DNA of 64,000 nt from the NCBI RefSeq assembly GCF_013375555.1, contig NZ_JABXWB010000005.1, positions 885,501 to 949,500 on the forward strand, written 5' to 3'. The translations under genes and the position numbers were made by a program. Source of the stretch: Sphingobium sp. EM0848. Its GTDB lineage: Bacteria; Pseudomonadota; Alphaproteobacteria; Sphingomonadales; Sphingomonadaceae. The notes beneath the pieces were generated by a model. The model saw nothing but the letters and a program-made list of their open reading frames with translations, was not told the DNA's origin and searched no databases. Positions 44,536 to 53,836 of the stretch are shown piece by piece (the stretch's first letter is position 1; each line of letters starts with the position of its first letter).

Positions 44536-45001
44536 GGACGGCGGGGAGATAAAGCATCACCGTTTCCGCGACGCAGGCAGGCCGGGTCTCGCCCTCGATC
44601 TCGACCGTCATCTCGCAGCTTACCATGCGGCCCGCGCCCCGTGGTTCGACCGTCAGGATGCGCAGCCGCGACCGGATGCGCTGGCCGGTCTTGACCGGCT
44701 GGGTGAAACGGACACGGTTGAGGCCGTAATTCAGGATATGGGCGACGCCATCGACGCGCAGCAGATCCTCCATCATCGCAGGCAGCAGCGACAGGGTCAG
44801 GAACCCATGGGCGATGGTGCCACCCAGTTCCTCCCCGGCGCGCGCGGTGTCGACATGAATCCATTGATGGTCATCGGTCGCGTCCGCAAAGAGGTCGACC
44901 CGTGCCTGTGTGACTTCGCGCCAGTCGGATGGTCCGAATGTGCGGCCTTCATGGTTGTCCAGCGCGCCGAAGGCGATGGCGTCGATCTGCATGACTTCCA
45001 T
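44528..45001 (-). CDS. MaoC-family (R)-enoyl-CoA hydratase
   Basis: 157 aa. The hydratase-2 motif is well kept: FADATDDHQWIHVD, with catalytic Asp and His. Then HGFLTLSLLP, typical of single-hotdog (R)-specific enoyl-CoA hydratases. It starts 3 nt after the ACAD stop, so desaturation and hydration are co-translated. Compared with the degenerate MaoC pair near 30 kb, this one looks fully catalytic. Confidence 0.88.
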   Translation of the reverse strand: MEVMQIDAIAFGALDNHEGRTFGPSDWREVTQARVDLFADATDDHQWIHVDTARAGEELGGTIAHGFLTLSLLPAMMEDLLRVDGVAHILNYGLNRVRFTQPVKTGQRIRSRLRILTVEPRGAGRMVSCEMTVEIEGETRPACVAETVMLYLPAVPA

Positions 45002-45004
45002 GCC

Positions 45005-46294
45005 TCAGTGCCCTCCGATACCGCGATTGGGGCCGGCATAGCCGAACATCCATGCCCCGACTTTGCGCATCTGTATTTCCTCCGCGCCCTCGGTGATCCG
45101 ATAGCGGCGATGGTGGCGATAGATATGTTCGAACGGCTTGTGCCGCGAATAGCCGATCGCGCCATGCACCTGCATGGCCCGGTCCGCCGCTTCGCAGACC
45201 AGCCGGTTCGCCCAGAAATTGCACATCGACACCTTGTCTGACAGCCGTTCCGCGACCTCCGGCTTGGACATGCGGTCCATGTCCCAGGCGGTCTTGCGGA
45301 TCATCAGCCGCAGCATCTCGATCTGCGTCGACAGCTCGACCAGCGGGAACTGGATTGCCTGATTGGCGGCCAGCGGCTTGCCGAAGGGTTTGCGGGCGCG
45401 GGCATAGGCAATGCTCTGCTCGACGCAATAGGCCGCCGCGCCCAGGGAGGAAGCCGCCTGGCGGATACGGTTTTCATGGACGAAATGCTGTGCCAGCGCG
45501 AGGCCCTCATCGGGCGTGCCGAACATCGCCGTATCGGGCACCCAGACATTGTCGAACCGCACGCGCGGATGATCGGTCGGCATGTTGAAGGTCCAGAGAT
45601 ATTCCGCAATCTCGACCCCTGGCGCATCGGCGGGCACGATCAGGCAACTGATCCCGCGCGCGTCGCCCGCCTTGCCGGATGTGCGGGCGAACACCATGCA
45701 GTGCGTCGCCACATGCATGCCCGTGGTCCACATCTTCTCGCCATCGATGCGCCAGCCGGTGATCCCGTCGCGGGTTTCGCGGACGGCGGTGGTTTCCATA
45801 TGCGTCGCGTCGGAGCCATGATCGGGCTCGGTCAGGCCGAAGGGAAGGGCGCGATGCCCCTCGACCAGTCCGGGGATGAATTCGGCCTGCTGGTTGGGTG
45901 TGCCGAAGTCGCGGAACATCAGTACCTGCGGGAAATTGCCGACGATCGAATGCTCGTTCTGAAGATCGTTGTGCAGGCCCAGCCCCTTGGCGGCGAGATG
46001 CTCGCGGATGACCGCCATGGCGAGGTTGCTGCCGTTCCTGCCGCCAAATTCGGTGGGCAGCGCGAACCGTAAATGGCCGGCGGCATCGGCCCGGCGCTTG
46101 GCCTCGTTCAGCAGCGCTTCCCATTCATGGCGCGGCAGGCCGTCACGGTCCCAGTCGGTGCGGGCATGTTCGCGACGATGGTCGAAGAAGCGCTCATTGT
46201 CGTCCGCTGCCTGTAGAGGGGCGATTTCGGCGGCGATGAAGGCATCCAACTCGGACAGATAGGCGGTAAGTTCGCTGGGCAGGTCGAAGTCCAT
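45005..46294 (-). CDS. Acyl-CoA dehydrogenase
   Basis: 429 aa; GGGAGAG before ATG 46294. Long N-terminal domain (FIAAEIAPLQAADDNERFFDHR) as in the ACAD10/11-like bacterial dehydrogenases. GLTEPDHGSDATH marks the FAD domain, and Glu402 in ITEGAEEIQMR is the base. This subgroup handles long or branched 4-hydroxylated or 2-methyl acyl-CoAs in characterised relatives. Operon with the MaoC gene; its promoter region holds two MarR boxes. Confidence 0.9.
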   Translation of the reverse strand: MDFDLPSELTAYLSELDAFIAAEIAPLQAADDNERFFDHRREHARTDWDRDGLPRHEWEALLNEAKRRADAAGHLRFALPTEFGGRNGSNLAMAVIREHLAAKGLGLHNDLQNEHSIVGNFPQVLMFRDFGTPNQQAEFIPGLVEGHRALPFGLTEPDHGSDATHMETTAVRETRDGITGWRIDGEKMWTTGMHVATHCMVFARTSGKAGDARGISCLIVPADAPGVEIAEYLWTFNMPTDHPRVRFDNVWVPDTAMFGTPDEGLALAQHFVHENRIRQAASSLGAAAYCVEQSIAYARARKPFGKPLAANQAIQFPLVELSTQIEMLRLMIRKTAWDMDRMSKPEVAERLSDKVSMCNFWANRLVCEAADRAMQVHGAIGYSRHKPFEHIYRHHRRYRITEGAEEIQMRKVGAWMFGYAGPNRGIGGH

Positions 46295-46615
46295 AAATCT
46301 CTCCCGGAATTGGCGTGACTCACCGTCTCCGCCGCTTTGGTCATCCCGTCGCGCTGTGGTGGAAAAATGTCAATAGATTTGATGAAATAGACCGATGATT
46401 CGTGCCGATGCAAGCGGAGTGGTTGCCTGCCAAAATTTTGCCGGAGATCTGCTGCTAACATTCGCGCTATATAGAAGTAAGCATATGAAAAATATGAAAT
46501 TATATACAAAAAAATTGACGGTTATATCGGCACTTGCGTGCGGCATAAATGTCAATTACATTGACTGTTATTAAATCGATAAATCGGCAAATAACTGATG
46601 ATTGAGGAGGGGTCC
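46295..46615. promoter_or_regulatory. 321-bp AT-rich divergent control region with two MarR boxes
   Basis: No gene is seen. Box 1 at 46368-46384 (TGTCAA-TAGAT-TTGATG) faces the ACAD/MaoC operon, and box 2 at 46550-46566 (TGTCAA-TTACA-TTGACT) faces the TonB receptor. A degenerate third TTGACG occurs at 46515-46520. The stretch 46460-46590 is clearly AT-richer than its surroundings, as expected for promoters in a GC-rich genome. Confidence 0.65.
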
Positions 46616-48805
46616 GTGAAGGCTAAGAGCAGGATAGTTGTGCCTGGAAAAATCAGGCTATTTCTGGCGAGTGCGTCGATGGCGGCCATGCTCGCACCAG
46701 CCCATGCGCAGGAAACGCGGCCGGCAGATTCCGGGCCCGCTGAACAGGAAATCATCGTGACCGCGCAGAAGCGGGCGCAGAATCTTCAGGATGTGCCGAT
46801 CTCCATGGCAGTGATCGGTGGAGAAGCGCTGACCCGTAACGGGGTGAAGGATTTCACCGAGCTGAAGCAATATGTACCCAATTTCTACGCGCAGCCTTCG
46901 CCGGGCAATAACGCCTTCTTCATTCGCGGCATCGGCTCGCCGCCCGGCAATCTTGCCGTGGAGCAGACCGTTGGCCTTTTCGTCGACGGCATTTATGGCG
47001 GCCATGCGCGGCAGTTCCAGGCGCCCTTCCTTGATATCGAGCGGATCGAGGTGCTGCGCGGACCGCAGGGCGCGCTGGTCGGCAAGAATACCAGCGCGGG
47101 CGCGATCAGCGTCATTTCCGCCAAGCCGACGCGTGAGTTCATGGCGCGGATCGATGGCTCGGCTGAGTTCGAACTGGGTGGCGGCAGCGTACAGGGCGTC
47201 GTCTCCGGCCCGCTCAGCAACACGCTCGCCGCGCGCGTCGCCGTGCGCTACGAAAAGAGCGACGGCTATACCCATAACAGCCAGTTGGGCGGCAATGAAC
47301 CCAAGCGCAAATCCTTCTATGCACGCGGCACCCTGCTCTATGACGCCGGACAGGGGCTGGAGATCATCGCCAAGCTGGAAGGCGGCCACGTCGATATTAC
47401 CGGGACAGCGGTGGAACGGATCGAAACCGCCGCCGATCCCGATCGCCAGCGCGCCACCAGCGGCTTTCCCGGCTTTGTCGACAGGGATTTCGACAATAGC
47501 GACAGCATGAACGGGTCGGTGACCGCCAATATCGATATTGGCGACCATGTGCTGACCAGCATCACGGGATATTCGCATTACAAGTTCGACAAGCGGCTGG
47601 ATTCTGATTTCGGTCCCGCGCCGCAGCTCGCGACCGGATTTGGTGAAAAATATAATCAGTTCTCGCAGGAAGTACGGCTCGCCTCTCCTACCGATCATCC
47701 ACTTGAATATGTGGTCGGCGGCTATTTTCAGACCAGCGATTATCGCCTGATCGGCGACACGCGTATTCATGTCGGTCCCTATAATGGCGGTAGCTATCGC
47801 CGCTTCGATCAGGATAACGTCGTCTGGTCCGGCTTTGGCCAGCTCATCTATAAATTTTCAAACCGGTTCCGCCTGATCGGCAGCCTGCGTTACACCTATG
47901 ACCGCAAAACGGCAGATCAGGAACGCGCCAACACCGGCACCGTGCTGCCGTCTTGGATCGCCACGCCCCTATCCGGGCGGCGCGTGGAAAGGGAATGGGA
48001 CCCATCGGTCAGTGTGCAGTGGGAACCGAACAAAGCGGCGATGATCTATCTCTCCTATGGGCAGGGATCGAAGTCGGGCGGTTTTGTCGGTGCACAGTCG
48101 ACCACTACGGCACCGCAGTTCCAGATCGAGCCGGAAAGTTCCGAAACCTATGAAATCGGCGCGAAGCTCGCATTGTTCAACCGAAAGGCCTTTTTCAACA
48201 TTGCGCTGTTCCATACCGAGTTCAAGGATCTGCAAGTGTCCAGCTATGACGCGGTGTCCAGCAGCTTCATCACGGCCAATGCCGGGCGGGCGACGAGCAA
48301 GGGTGTAGAGGCCGATCTCAGCTTGCCCGTAGTCGATACGGTCAAGGTGACGGCGTCTGGTGCCTATCTGGATGCCAAATATGATGATTTCCCCGGTGCG
48401 CCCTGCTTCTACGACAATCCGACCTGCAACCCGCTGAACAATAATGCGGCGGGCAAGCCGGTGCCGCTCAGTTCCAAATGGAGCGGCGCGGTAAACGTCG
48501 ATCTCGACCAGCCGGTGACGGACAGGCTGCACCTGCTCGGCAATGTCGGTGTGAGCTTCCGCAGCAAGACCTATCTTGAAACCTCCTATAATCCGGCGGC
48601 GGCGCAGAATGGTTTTGCGAAGCTTGACGCGCGGATCGGTATCCGCAACGCGGATCGACGCTGGGAACTGGCGTTGGTTGGCAAGAATCTGACCAACAAG
48701 ACGACATCGTCCTTCGCCTTCGCCGTGCCCTTCTCGGCGTCGATGATCGGCAAGTTCGTCGATCCGCCGCGCACGATTGCGGCGCAATTCACGCTGAATT
48801 ACTGA
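46616..48805 (+). CDS. TonB-dependent outer-membrane receptor 2
   Basis: 729 aa from GTG 46616 (AGGAGG five bases upstream; ATG 46598 lacks a site). Signal peptide to AHAQ (~residue 32). EIIVTAQKRAQNLQDVP is the TonB-box/plug start, with IERIEVLRGPQGALVGKNTSAG in the plug and a beta-barrel ending FTLNY. The EIIVTAQKR...QDVP signature is that of the large sphingomonad receptor family linked to aromatic and terpenoid uptake. Upstream MarR box; P450 gene 31 nt downstream, so import and hydroxylation are coupled. Confidence 0.92.
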   Translation: MKAKSRIVVPGKIRLFLASASMAAMLAPAHAQETRPADSGPAEQEIIVTAQKRAQNLQDVPISMAVIGGEALTRNGVKDFTELKQYVPNFYAQPSPGNNAFFIRGIGSPPGNLAVEQTVGLFVDGIYGGHARQFQAPFLDIERIEVLRGPQGALVGKNTSAGAISVISAKPTREFMARIDGSAEFELGGGSVQGVVSGPLSNTLAARVAVRYEKSDGYTHNSQLGGNEPKRKSFYARGTLLYDAGQGLEIIAKLEGGHVDITGTAVERIETAADPDRQRATSGFPGFVDRDFDNSDSMNGSVTANIDIGDHVLTSITGYSHYKFDKRLDSDFGPAPQLATGFGEKYNQFSQEVRLASPTDHPLEYVVGGYFQTSDYRLIGDTRIHVGPYNGGSYRRFDQDNVVWSGFGQLIYKFSNRFRLIGSLRYTYDRKTADQERANTGTVLPSWIATPLSGRRVEREWDPSVSVQWEPNKAAMIYLSYGQGSKSGGFVGAQSTTTAPQFQIEPESSETYEIGAKLALFNRKAFFNIALFHTEFKDLQVSSYDAVSSSFITANAGRATSKGVEADLSLPVVDTVKVTASGAYLDAKYDDFPGAPCFYDNPTCNPLNNNAAGKPVPLSSKWSGAVNVDLDQPVTDRLHLLGNVGVSFRSKTYLETSYNPAAAQNGFAKLDARIGIRNADRRWELALVGKNLTNKTTSSFAFAVPFSASMIGKFVDPPRTIAAQFTLNY

Positions 48806-48836
48806 GCTTGAGGCGTAGCACTCGAAGGGAAGGATC

Positions 48837-50084
48837 ATGACCCTGGCCGAAGCCGACACCACCCCTGCAACCGGCGATTTCAACCTTCTGGATACGGCGT
48901 GCTTCGCGGCGGGGCATCCGCATGAGGCCTATGACCGCTTGCGGCGCGAGCAGCCTGTCCTATTCCATCCCGGCTCGGCCAGGCAGCCGCCTTTCTGGGT
49001 GCTGACCCGCTATGAGGATATTCGCGCGGTGTCGCTCGACAGCGTGAATTTCACGTCGAGCCGGGGTTTTCGTATTTCGACCGACAATCGCATGGCGATG
49101 GCGCCCGAAATCGGTCAGGCGCTCGCCCGCTTCATGCTGGCGATGGACCAGCCCGAGCATGACGCCTATCGGGCGCTGGTCAGCCCGGCTTTCATGCCCT
49201 CTGGCCTCAAGACGGTGGAGGTGCGTGTCCGCGCGTCCGTCGCCGCGCTGATGGATAGGCTGGAGGGCGCGGACAGTGCGGAGTTCGTGACAGAGATCGG
49301 CGCCATCGTACCGATCAAGACGATCTGCGCGCTGATGGGCATCCCGGCGGAGGATGAATGGCGGATCTTCGATTTCACCAATGCCGTCTTCGGCACGGAC
49401 GATCCTGATTATGCTCCCACCATGGAGGAAGCGAACCGCCGCTATCTCGATATCTTCGACTATGGCTGGCAATTGCTGGAGGCACGGCGGCGCGACCCGC
49501 AGGACGACCTTATCAGCCGCATTGCCAATGGCCGGATCGATGGCGAGCCGCTGGGCGAGATTGAGCAGAAGAGCTTCTTCTCCAACATGCTGGCGGCGGG
49601 CAATGAAACCACGCGCAGTTCGCTGTCCGGCGCGATCTGGGCACTGTCGCTCTTTCGCGATGAGCGCCGTCGCCTGATCGCTGACCCCGCCCTCATTCCT
49701 GGCGCAGTCAACGAGATTTTGCGCTGGTTCAGTCCGGTTTTCCAGATGGCGCGCACCGCCCGCCAAGATGTGGAGATTGGCGGAACACCGGTGCGCGCGG
49801 GTGAGCGGGTGGCGATGCTCTATGGTGCGGGCAATCATGACCCGGCGATCTTCGATGACCCGCACCGGCTCGATGTCACGCGGGCCAATGCCTCACGCCA
49901 TCTGACCTTTGGCTATGGATTCCATCATTGCCTTGGCTCGCGGTTGGCGATCCTGCAATTGCGGCTGATCCTGGAGGCGTTTCTCGCCCGCTATCCCGAT
50001 TATGAGCTGCTCTACAGCCCGCGCTATATCGCGTCCAATTTCGTCGGAGCGATGAAGGAATTGCCGATATCGCTCCACGGTTGA
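48837..50084 (+). CDS. Cytochrome P450 monooxygenase 2
   Basis: 415 aa, AAGGA before ATG 48837. Heme loop FGYGFHHCLG (Cys365), I-helix AAGNETTR, K-helix EILRW. The AGNETTR form (Asn-Glu for the common Asp) is characteristic of CYP125/CYP142-like sterol and terpenoid acid hydroxylases. Likely hydroxylates the compound imported by the preceding receptor. Redox partners are not in the window. Ends at a textbook terminator. Confidence 0.92.
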   Translation: MTLAEADTTPATGDFNLLDTACFAAGHPHEAYDRLRREQPVLFHPGSARQPPFWVLTRYEDIRAVSLDSVNFTSSRGFRISTDNRMAMAPEIGQALARFMLAMDQPEHDAYRALVSPAFMPSGLKTVEVRVRASVAALMDRLEGADSAEFVTEIGAIVPIKTICALMGIPAEDEWRIFDFTNAVFGTDDPDYAPTMEEANRRYLDIFDYGWQLLEARRRDPQDDLISRIANGRIDGEPLGEIEQKSFFSNMLAAGNETTRSSLSGAIWALSLFRDERRRLIADPALIPGAVNEILRWFSPVFQMARTARQDVEIGGTPVRAGERVAMLYGAGNHDPAIFDDPHRLDVTRANASRHLTFGYGFHHCLGSRLAILQLRLILEAFLARYPDYELLYSPRYIASNFVGAMKELPISLHG

Positions 50085-50104
50085 GCGTGCCGATCACCCA
50101 GCCT

Positions 50105-50144
50105 CGGGCTTCGACCGGCATGGTCGATCGAAGCCCGTTTTTTT
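50105..50144 (+). terminator. Rho-independent terminator of the P450 2 operon
   Basis: CGGGCTTCGA (50105-50114) pairs with TCGAAGCCCG (50128-50137), followed by seven T residues (50138-50144) that reach the convergent sulfatase stop. Confidence 0.9.
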
Positions 50145-51844
50145 CAGGCAGGGATCGTGTAGGCGCCCCGATATTCCGCCCCCTTGTCCTCACCGATTTC
50201 CGTCTCGATCAGCGCGTTGGTCATGGCGTTGAGGCGCAGGATCGTGTCCCGATGCGCTTGTGGAGCCGTTGCCAGATTGACCAGCTCGTCGGGGTCCTTC
50301 GCCAGATCGTACAGTTCCAGATCGTTGCGGGCCGTCAGCGTCGCCCAGTCGCGGGGCAGATGATGATCGGCCGGCGCGAAATATCGGGCGAATTTGTACC
50401 GGCCATCGAATACCCCGCGATGCAGTCGTCGCAGCGAGAAGTCCGGCTTGGGCAGCGGCTTTGACTTTTCCGTTCCCACCGGCACATCGGGCGCGTTCCA
50501 GCCATAGCCGACGGCATAGTTGAACAGGATGCCGCGCTTGTCCCGCTCCGTCCGCCGGGTGCTACCGTGCAGCACCGGGCTGAGATCGACGCCCTTCAGG
50601 GCGCTCCACTGGCCTTTGATCCGGTCTGCCGGGACGCCCGCCATGGACAGAATCGTCGGCGCGAGATCGACGGTGCTGGCCAGATTGGCCACGGTGCGCC
50701 CGCCCGCCACATCAGGATGGGTGATGTAGAGCGGAACGCGCAGATCCTCGTCATAAACGGTGCTGCCCTTCTGTCGCATCCCGTGCGCGCCCGCCCGCTC
50801 GCCATGGTCGGAAGTGTAGATGATGATCGTACTGTCCGCCTGGCCCGAGCGTTCCAGCGCATCGAGCAGCAGGACCAGTTGTCGGTCCATGTCGATCACG
50901 CAGTTGAAATAATAATTTTGAAAACGCTCCCATGCGGCCACGTCGCTACGGGGCAGTTCGCCGTAGAGAAATACCATGGATGCCAGTTCGGCACGATGCG
51001 CCATTGGTTTGGTCGACAGGTCGTCGGCATGGAAACTGCATGGTAATGGTTGTTTCCAGTCCTTGCGATAGATCGGATGGCCCGGTTCGCCCATCAGTGG
51101 CGACACGAAATTGGGCGCAACCCGCGTCTTTTCCTGCCGGCCTGTGGCGTCGAACCACATAATGTCATGCGGGTTGACGAAATTGACCGCCAGAAACCAT
51201 GGCTTCGCATCGGCGCCCACCTTTGCCTGATCATAGAGGAAGGCGGCGGCATCGGCGGCGGTTGCTTCGTCGCGCTGAAATCCCTCCCAGGTCAGACCGG
51301 TCTTGTCGCCGTCGAAATTGAAATGGGAAAAGCCGTATTTTTCCAGATAGTCGGCGTCATTGGGATAGTCATGCACCCGCGCATCATAACGGCGATCCTC
51401 ATTGGTCAGGTGCCATTTGCCCTTATAGGCGGTGAGATAACCCGCCTGTCGCAGCATATGGCCGATGGTCGGTATTTCCGGCGTCAGTTCGGGATAGGGC
51501 GCGCTATTGGGGTTGAGATAGACGCCGGTATGCTGCGTATGCTGCCCGGTGTAGATGGTCGATCGCGACGGCCCGCAAGGGGCGGTATGCACGAAATGAT
51601 TGTCGAATATGGTGGCTCGCGCCTTCAGCCGGTCATGCCCCGGTAGGGGCAAGGCAGCGGGGAGCCGGGCGCGTTCCTGATCGGTCAGGATGAACAGGAT
51701 GTTGAGCGGGCGCGTCGCGCGGGACAGCGTCTGCGCCGATACCGGGGCGCCGCGCGCCGTCACCGCGGCCAGGGCACCGGTCGCGAACAGGTTGAGAAAC
51801 TCCTTGCGCGACCATCCGTCCGCCGCATCGCCATCCTTTGCCAT
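50144..51844 (-). CDS. Type I sulfatase (arylsulfatase/choline-sulfatase-like) with Tat-like signal
   Basis: 566 aa from ATG 51844; GGAGG nine bases upstream supports it over ATG 51853. N-terminus SRKEFLNLFATGALAAV resembles a twin-arginine signal with an RK pair, then a hydrophobic core and cleavage near SAQ. CGPSRSTIYTG contains the formylglycine cysteine (Cys90 from this start), followed by KGKWH and SDHGERAGAHG metal-site blocks. A periplasmic enzyme removing sulfate from an ester is expected. Needs a formylglycine-generating enzyme, not seen here. Confidence 0.88.
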   Translation of the reverse strand: MAKDGDAADGWSRKEFLNLFATGALAAVTARGAPVSAQTLSRATRPLNILFILTDQERARLPAALPLPGHDRLKARATIFDNHFVHTAPCGPSRSTIYTGQHTQHTGVYLNPNSAPYPELTPEIPTIGHMLRQAGYLTAYKGKWHLTNEDRRYDARVHDYPNDADYLEKYGFSHFNFDGDKTGLTWEGFQRDEATAADAAAFLYDQAKVGADAKPWFLAVNFVNPHDIMWFDATGRQEKTRVAPNFVSPLMGEPGHPIYRKDWKQPLPCSFHADDLSTKPMAHRAELASMVFLYGELPRSDVAAWERFQNYYFNCVIDMDRQLVLLLDALERSGQADSTIIIYTSDHGERAGAHGMRQKGSTVYDEDLRVPLYITHPDVAGGRTVANLASTVDLAPTILSMAGVPADRIKGQWSALKGVDLSPVLHGSTRRTERDKRGILFNYAVGYGWNAPDVPVGTEKSKPLPKPDFSLRRLHRGVFDGRYKFARYFAPADHHLPRDWATLTARNDLELYDLAKDPDELVNLATAPQAHRDTILRLNAMTNALIETEIGEDKGAEYRGAYTIPA

Positions 51845-51914
51845 CAGGCGCATCCTCCATCATCTTTTCGGTCCCGATCTTGCCCCGGAATGATGCCCTC
51901 TGCAATGGGTATGA

Positions 51915-51931
51915 TGTAAAATCATTTGACA
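51915..51931. promoter_or_regulatory. MarR box candidate (sulfatase / VOC divergent promoter)
   Basis: TGTAAA-ATCAT-TTGACA. The right arm is a -35 TTGACA, and TGCAAT lies 17 bp further on at 51949-51954 as a possible -10 for the VOC operon. Confidence 0.7.
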
Positions 51932-51992
51932 AAAATATCCAGAAAGGATGCAATAGGGACCATTGGAAGAAACCATCCATTGGGAGAGAATC

Positions 51993-52583
51993 ATGGCAGT
52001 CCCTGTTCCTGCGGCCGTCCCGCTCGGGAAAATGCATCATGTGGCCTTTCGTTGCCGGGATGCCGAACAAACGCGCTGGTTTTATACAGATGTGCTGGGC
52101 CTGAAGCCGGCCGCCGGGGTGATATTGGACACGGTTCCGGGGCTGGGTGACGACACGCCCTATATGCATATCTTCTTCGAACTGGGCGACGGATCATTTG
52201 TCGCATTTTTTGACGCTCCGGAAACGGCCGACCCGACCTGGTTCGAGCGCAAGGACAGTTTCGACATGCACATCGCGCTGGAAGCGAAGGATGAAGCGGA
52301 CATGCTGGCAATGCAGCAGCGCATCCGTAACTTCGGGATCAAATGCGCAGGGCCGATCGACCATGGCTTCGTCCGCTCGGTCTATATGTACGACCCCAAT
52401 GGTATTCAGGTCGAGATCACCGTGCGCACGCCCGATCATGACGCCGTGATGGCGGAGGAAGCGGCGGTGCTGCCACAGCATCTGGCGGAGTGGTCGGATC
52501 GCACCGGCGCAACCAAGATGGCCCGTTTCGGGGCGGAGGCGATGGCTCTGCGCGGTTCCGCGCCGCGCAAGGGGGAGGATTGA
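51993..52583 (+). CDS. VOC-superfamily metalloprotein (possible dioxygenase or lyase)
   Basis: 196 aa, ATG 51993 with GGGAGAG. His16 (KMHHVAF), His93 (DMHIALE) and Glu141 (IQVEITV) fit the 2-His-1-Glu metal site used by type I extradiol dioxygenases and other VOC enzymes; one VOC domain plus a C-terminal tail of ~45 residues. The hydrolase gene begins 4 nt downstream. A ring-cleavage dioxygenase followed by a C-C hydrolase would be the classical reading, but the protein is shorter than two-domain extradiol enzymes. Confidence 0.75.
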   Translation: MAVPVPAAVPLGKMHHVAFRCRDAEQTRWFYTDVLGLKPAAGVILDTVPGLGDDTPYMHIFFELGDGSFVAFFDAPETADPTWFERKDSFDMHIALEAKDEADMLAMQQRIRNFGIKCAGPIDHGFVRSVYMYDPNGIQVEITVRTPDHDAVMAEEAAVLPQHLAEWSDRTGATKMARFGAEAMALRGSAPRKGED

Positions 52584-52587
52584 ACCC

Positions 52588-53742
52588 ATGCAGAAATATG
52601 AGCGTATCCCTTATCTCGTCATCTTCGACGAGCGTTCGGCCTTCAAGGACACATATAGCGGACAGGTCGGCAAGGTGGTACTGGAAGCGCATCTGCTGAA
52701 ACCCGAAACGCCGTCCGACACGGTCGTCATCATGATGCACCCCATCGGCGGCGGCGCCTGGCTGCCGCTGCCCGGCACGCTGGCAAAGCTCGGCCAGCAT
52801 GTGATCTATTGCAACAGCCGCTATCGCGGGATCGACAATGCCCTGATCATGGAGAAGGTCGCGCTGGACCTTGGCGCCTGCATCCGCGATGCGAAGGAGC
52901 GGCTGGGTTACAAGAAGGTGATTTTGGGCGGCTGGAGCGGCGGCGGCGCGCTCTCGCTCTTCTATCAGGCGGAGGCGCAGCAGCCGACGGTCAGGACGAC
53001 TCCGGCGGGCGATCCGATCGACCTGACCGCGGCTGGGCTGATCCCTGCCGATGGGGTGATGCTGTTGGCGGCGCACCTCTCGCGCAATCTGACGCTGACG
53101 GAATGGATCGATCCGTCGATCACCGATGAAAGCAGGCCTTTCGATCGCGATCCCCAGTGGAATATCTACGACCCCGCCAATCCGGCCCGGCCGCCCTATG
53201 ATCCGGCCTATATCGCCGCCTATCGGGCTGCGCAGATTGCCCGCAACCGGCGGATCACCGCCTGGGTCAAGGAGATGCTGGCTGATCTGCGCAGCCAGGG
53301 CCGCGACAATGAGGAACGCGGCTTCGTGGTGCAGGGCACCATGGCCGATCCGCGCTTTCTGGACGCGACGCTGGAGCCGAGCGACCGGCCGGACAATTGG
53401 TGCTTCTTAGGGAATCCGCGCATCGTCAATGACGGGCCGGTCGGGCTGGCGCGCTTCTCGACGCTGAGGAGTTGGATGTCGCAATGGGCCTATGACGAAT
53501 CCAATGCGGATGGTCTGCGCTGCGCGGCGCGGCTGACGGTGCCGCTGCTGGTGATCGAGAATAGCGCCGACGACGCCTGCACCCCCAGCCATGCGGCGCG
53601 CCTGATGGCGGCGGCGGTCAATGCGCCGCAGACGCATCATGTAATCAAGGGCGCCAACCATTATTATTTCGGTCAGCCCGAAATGGCGGGGCAAGCTGCG
53701 GAGATCACGAAGAACTGGATCGGGTCCCATTTCGGGAGCTGA
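52588..53742 (+). CDS. Alpha/beta hydrolase
   Basis: 384 aa. Nucleophile elbow GGWSGGG, MHPIGGGAW (oxyanion region) and a terminal GANHYYFGQPEM with the catalytic His; the acid is probably in ENSADDACTP. A large lid (residues ~135-250, AAHLSRNLTLTEW to GTMADPRFLD) covers the site. Overlaps no neighbour but is 4 nt behind the VOC gene, hence co-translated. Ester, lactone or C-C bond hydrolysis are all possible. Confidence 0.83.
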   Translation: MQKYERIPYLVIFDERSAFKDTYSGQVGKVVLEAHLLKPETPSDTVVIMMHPIGGGAWLPLPGTLAKLGQHVIYCNSRYRGIDNALIMEKVALDLGACIRDAKERLGYKKVILGGWSGGGALSLFYQAEAQQPTVRTTPAGDPIDLTAAGLIPADGVMLLAAHLSRNLTLTEWIDPSITDESRPFDRDPQWNIYDPANPARPPYDPAYIAAYRAAQIARNRRITAWVKEMLADLRSQGRDNEERGFVVQGTMADPRFLDATLEPSDRPDNWCFLGNPRIVNDGPVGLARFSTLRSWMSQWAYDESNADGLRCAARLTVPLLVIENSADDACTPSHAARLMAAAVNAPQTHHVIKGANHYYFGQPEMAGQAAEITKNWIGSHFGS

Positions 53743-53748
53743 TCGGGG

Positions 53749-53784
53749 ATGGCGCCGTCACTGCACGGCGCCATATTTCTTTGT
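53749..53784. terminator. 10-bp hairpin terminator between hydrolase and MarR 2
   Basis: ATGGCGCCGT (53749-53758) pairs with ACGGCGCCAT (53765-53774) around CACTGC, followed by ATTTCTTTGTT on plus. Confidence 0.85.
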
Positions 53785-53836
53785 TGTCGCATCGTTTTAA
53801 CGCAAAACCGGCCTACCACTTTTGCGCGCGCTGCTT

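Noticed and set aside
43185..44864. 559-codon minus-strand open frame
   Set aside because: Antisense to the group-D monooxygenase, no ribosome site or motif.
46504..46520. Third MarR box in the TonB 2 promoter region
   Set aside because: The right arm TTGACG is good but the left arm (ATACAA) keeps only three of six positions.
46460..46600. AT-rich stretch as an insertion scar or foreign DNA
   Set aside because: No terminal repeats, target duplication or transposase remnant; promoters and boxes explain the composition.
43230..53742. Steroid-ring degradation (Hsa-like) as the pathway
   Set aside because: HsaA-like and hydrolase genes occur, but no KstD, Ksh or two-domain HsaC; kept only as a possible meta-cleavage analogy.
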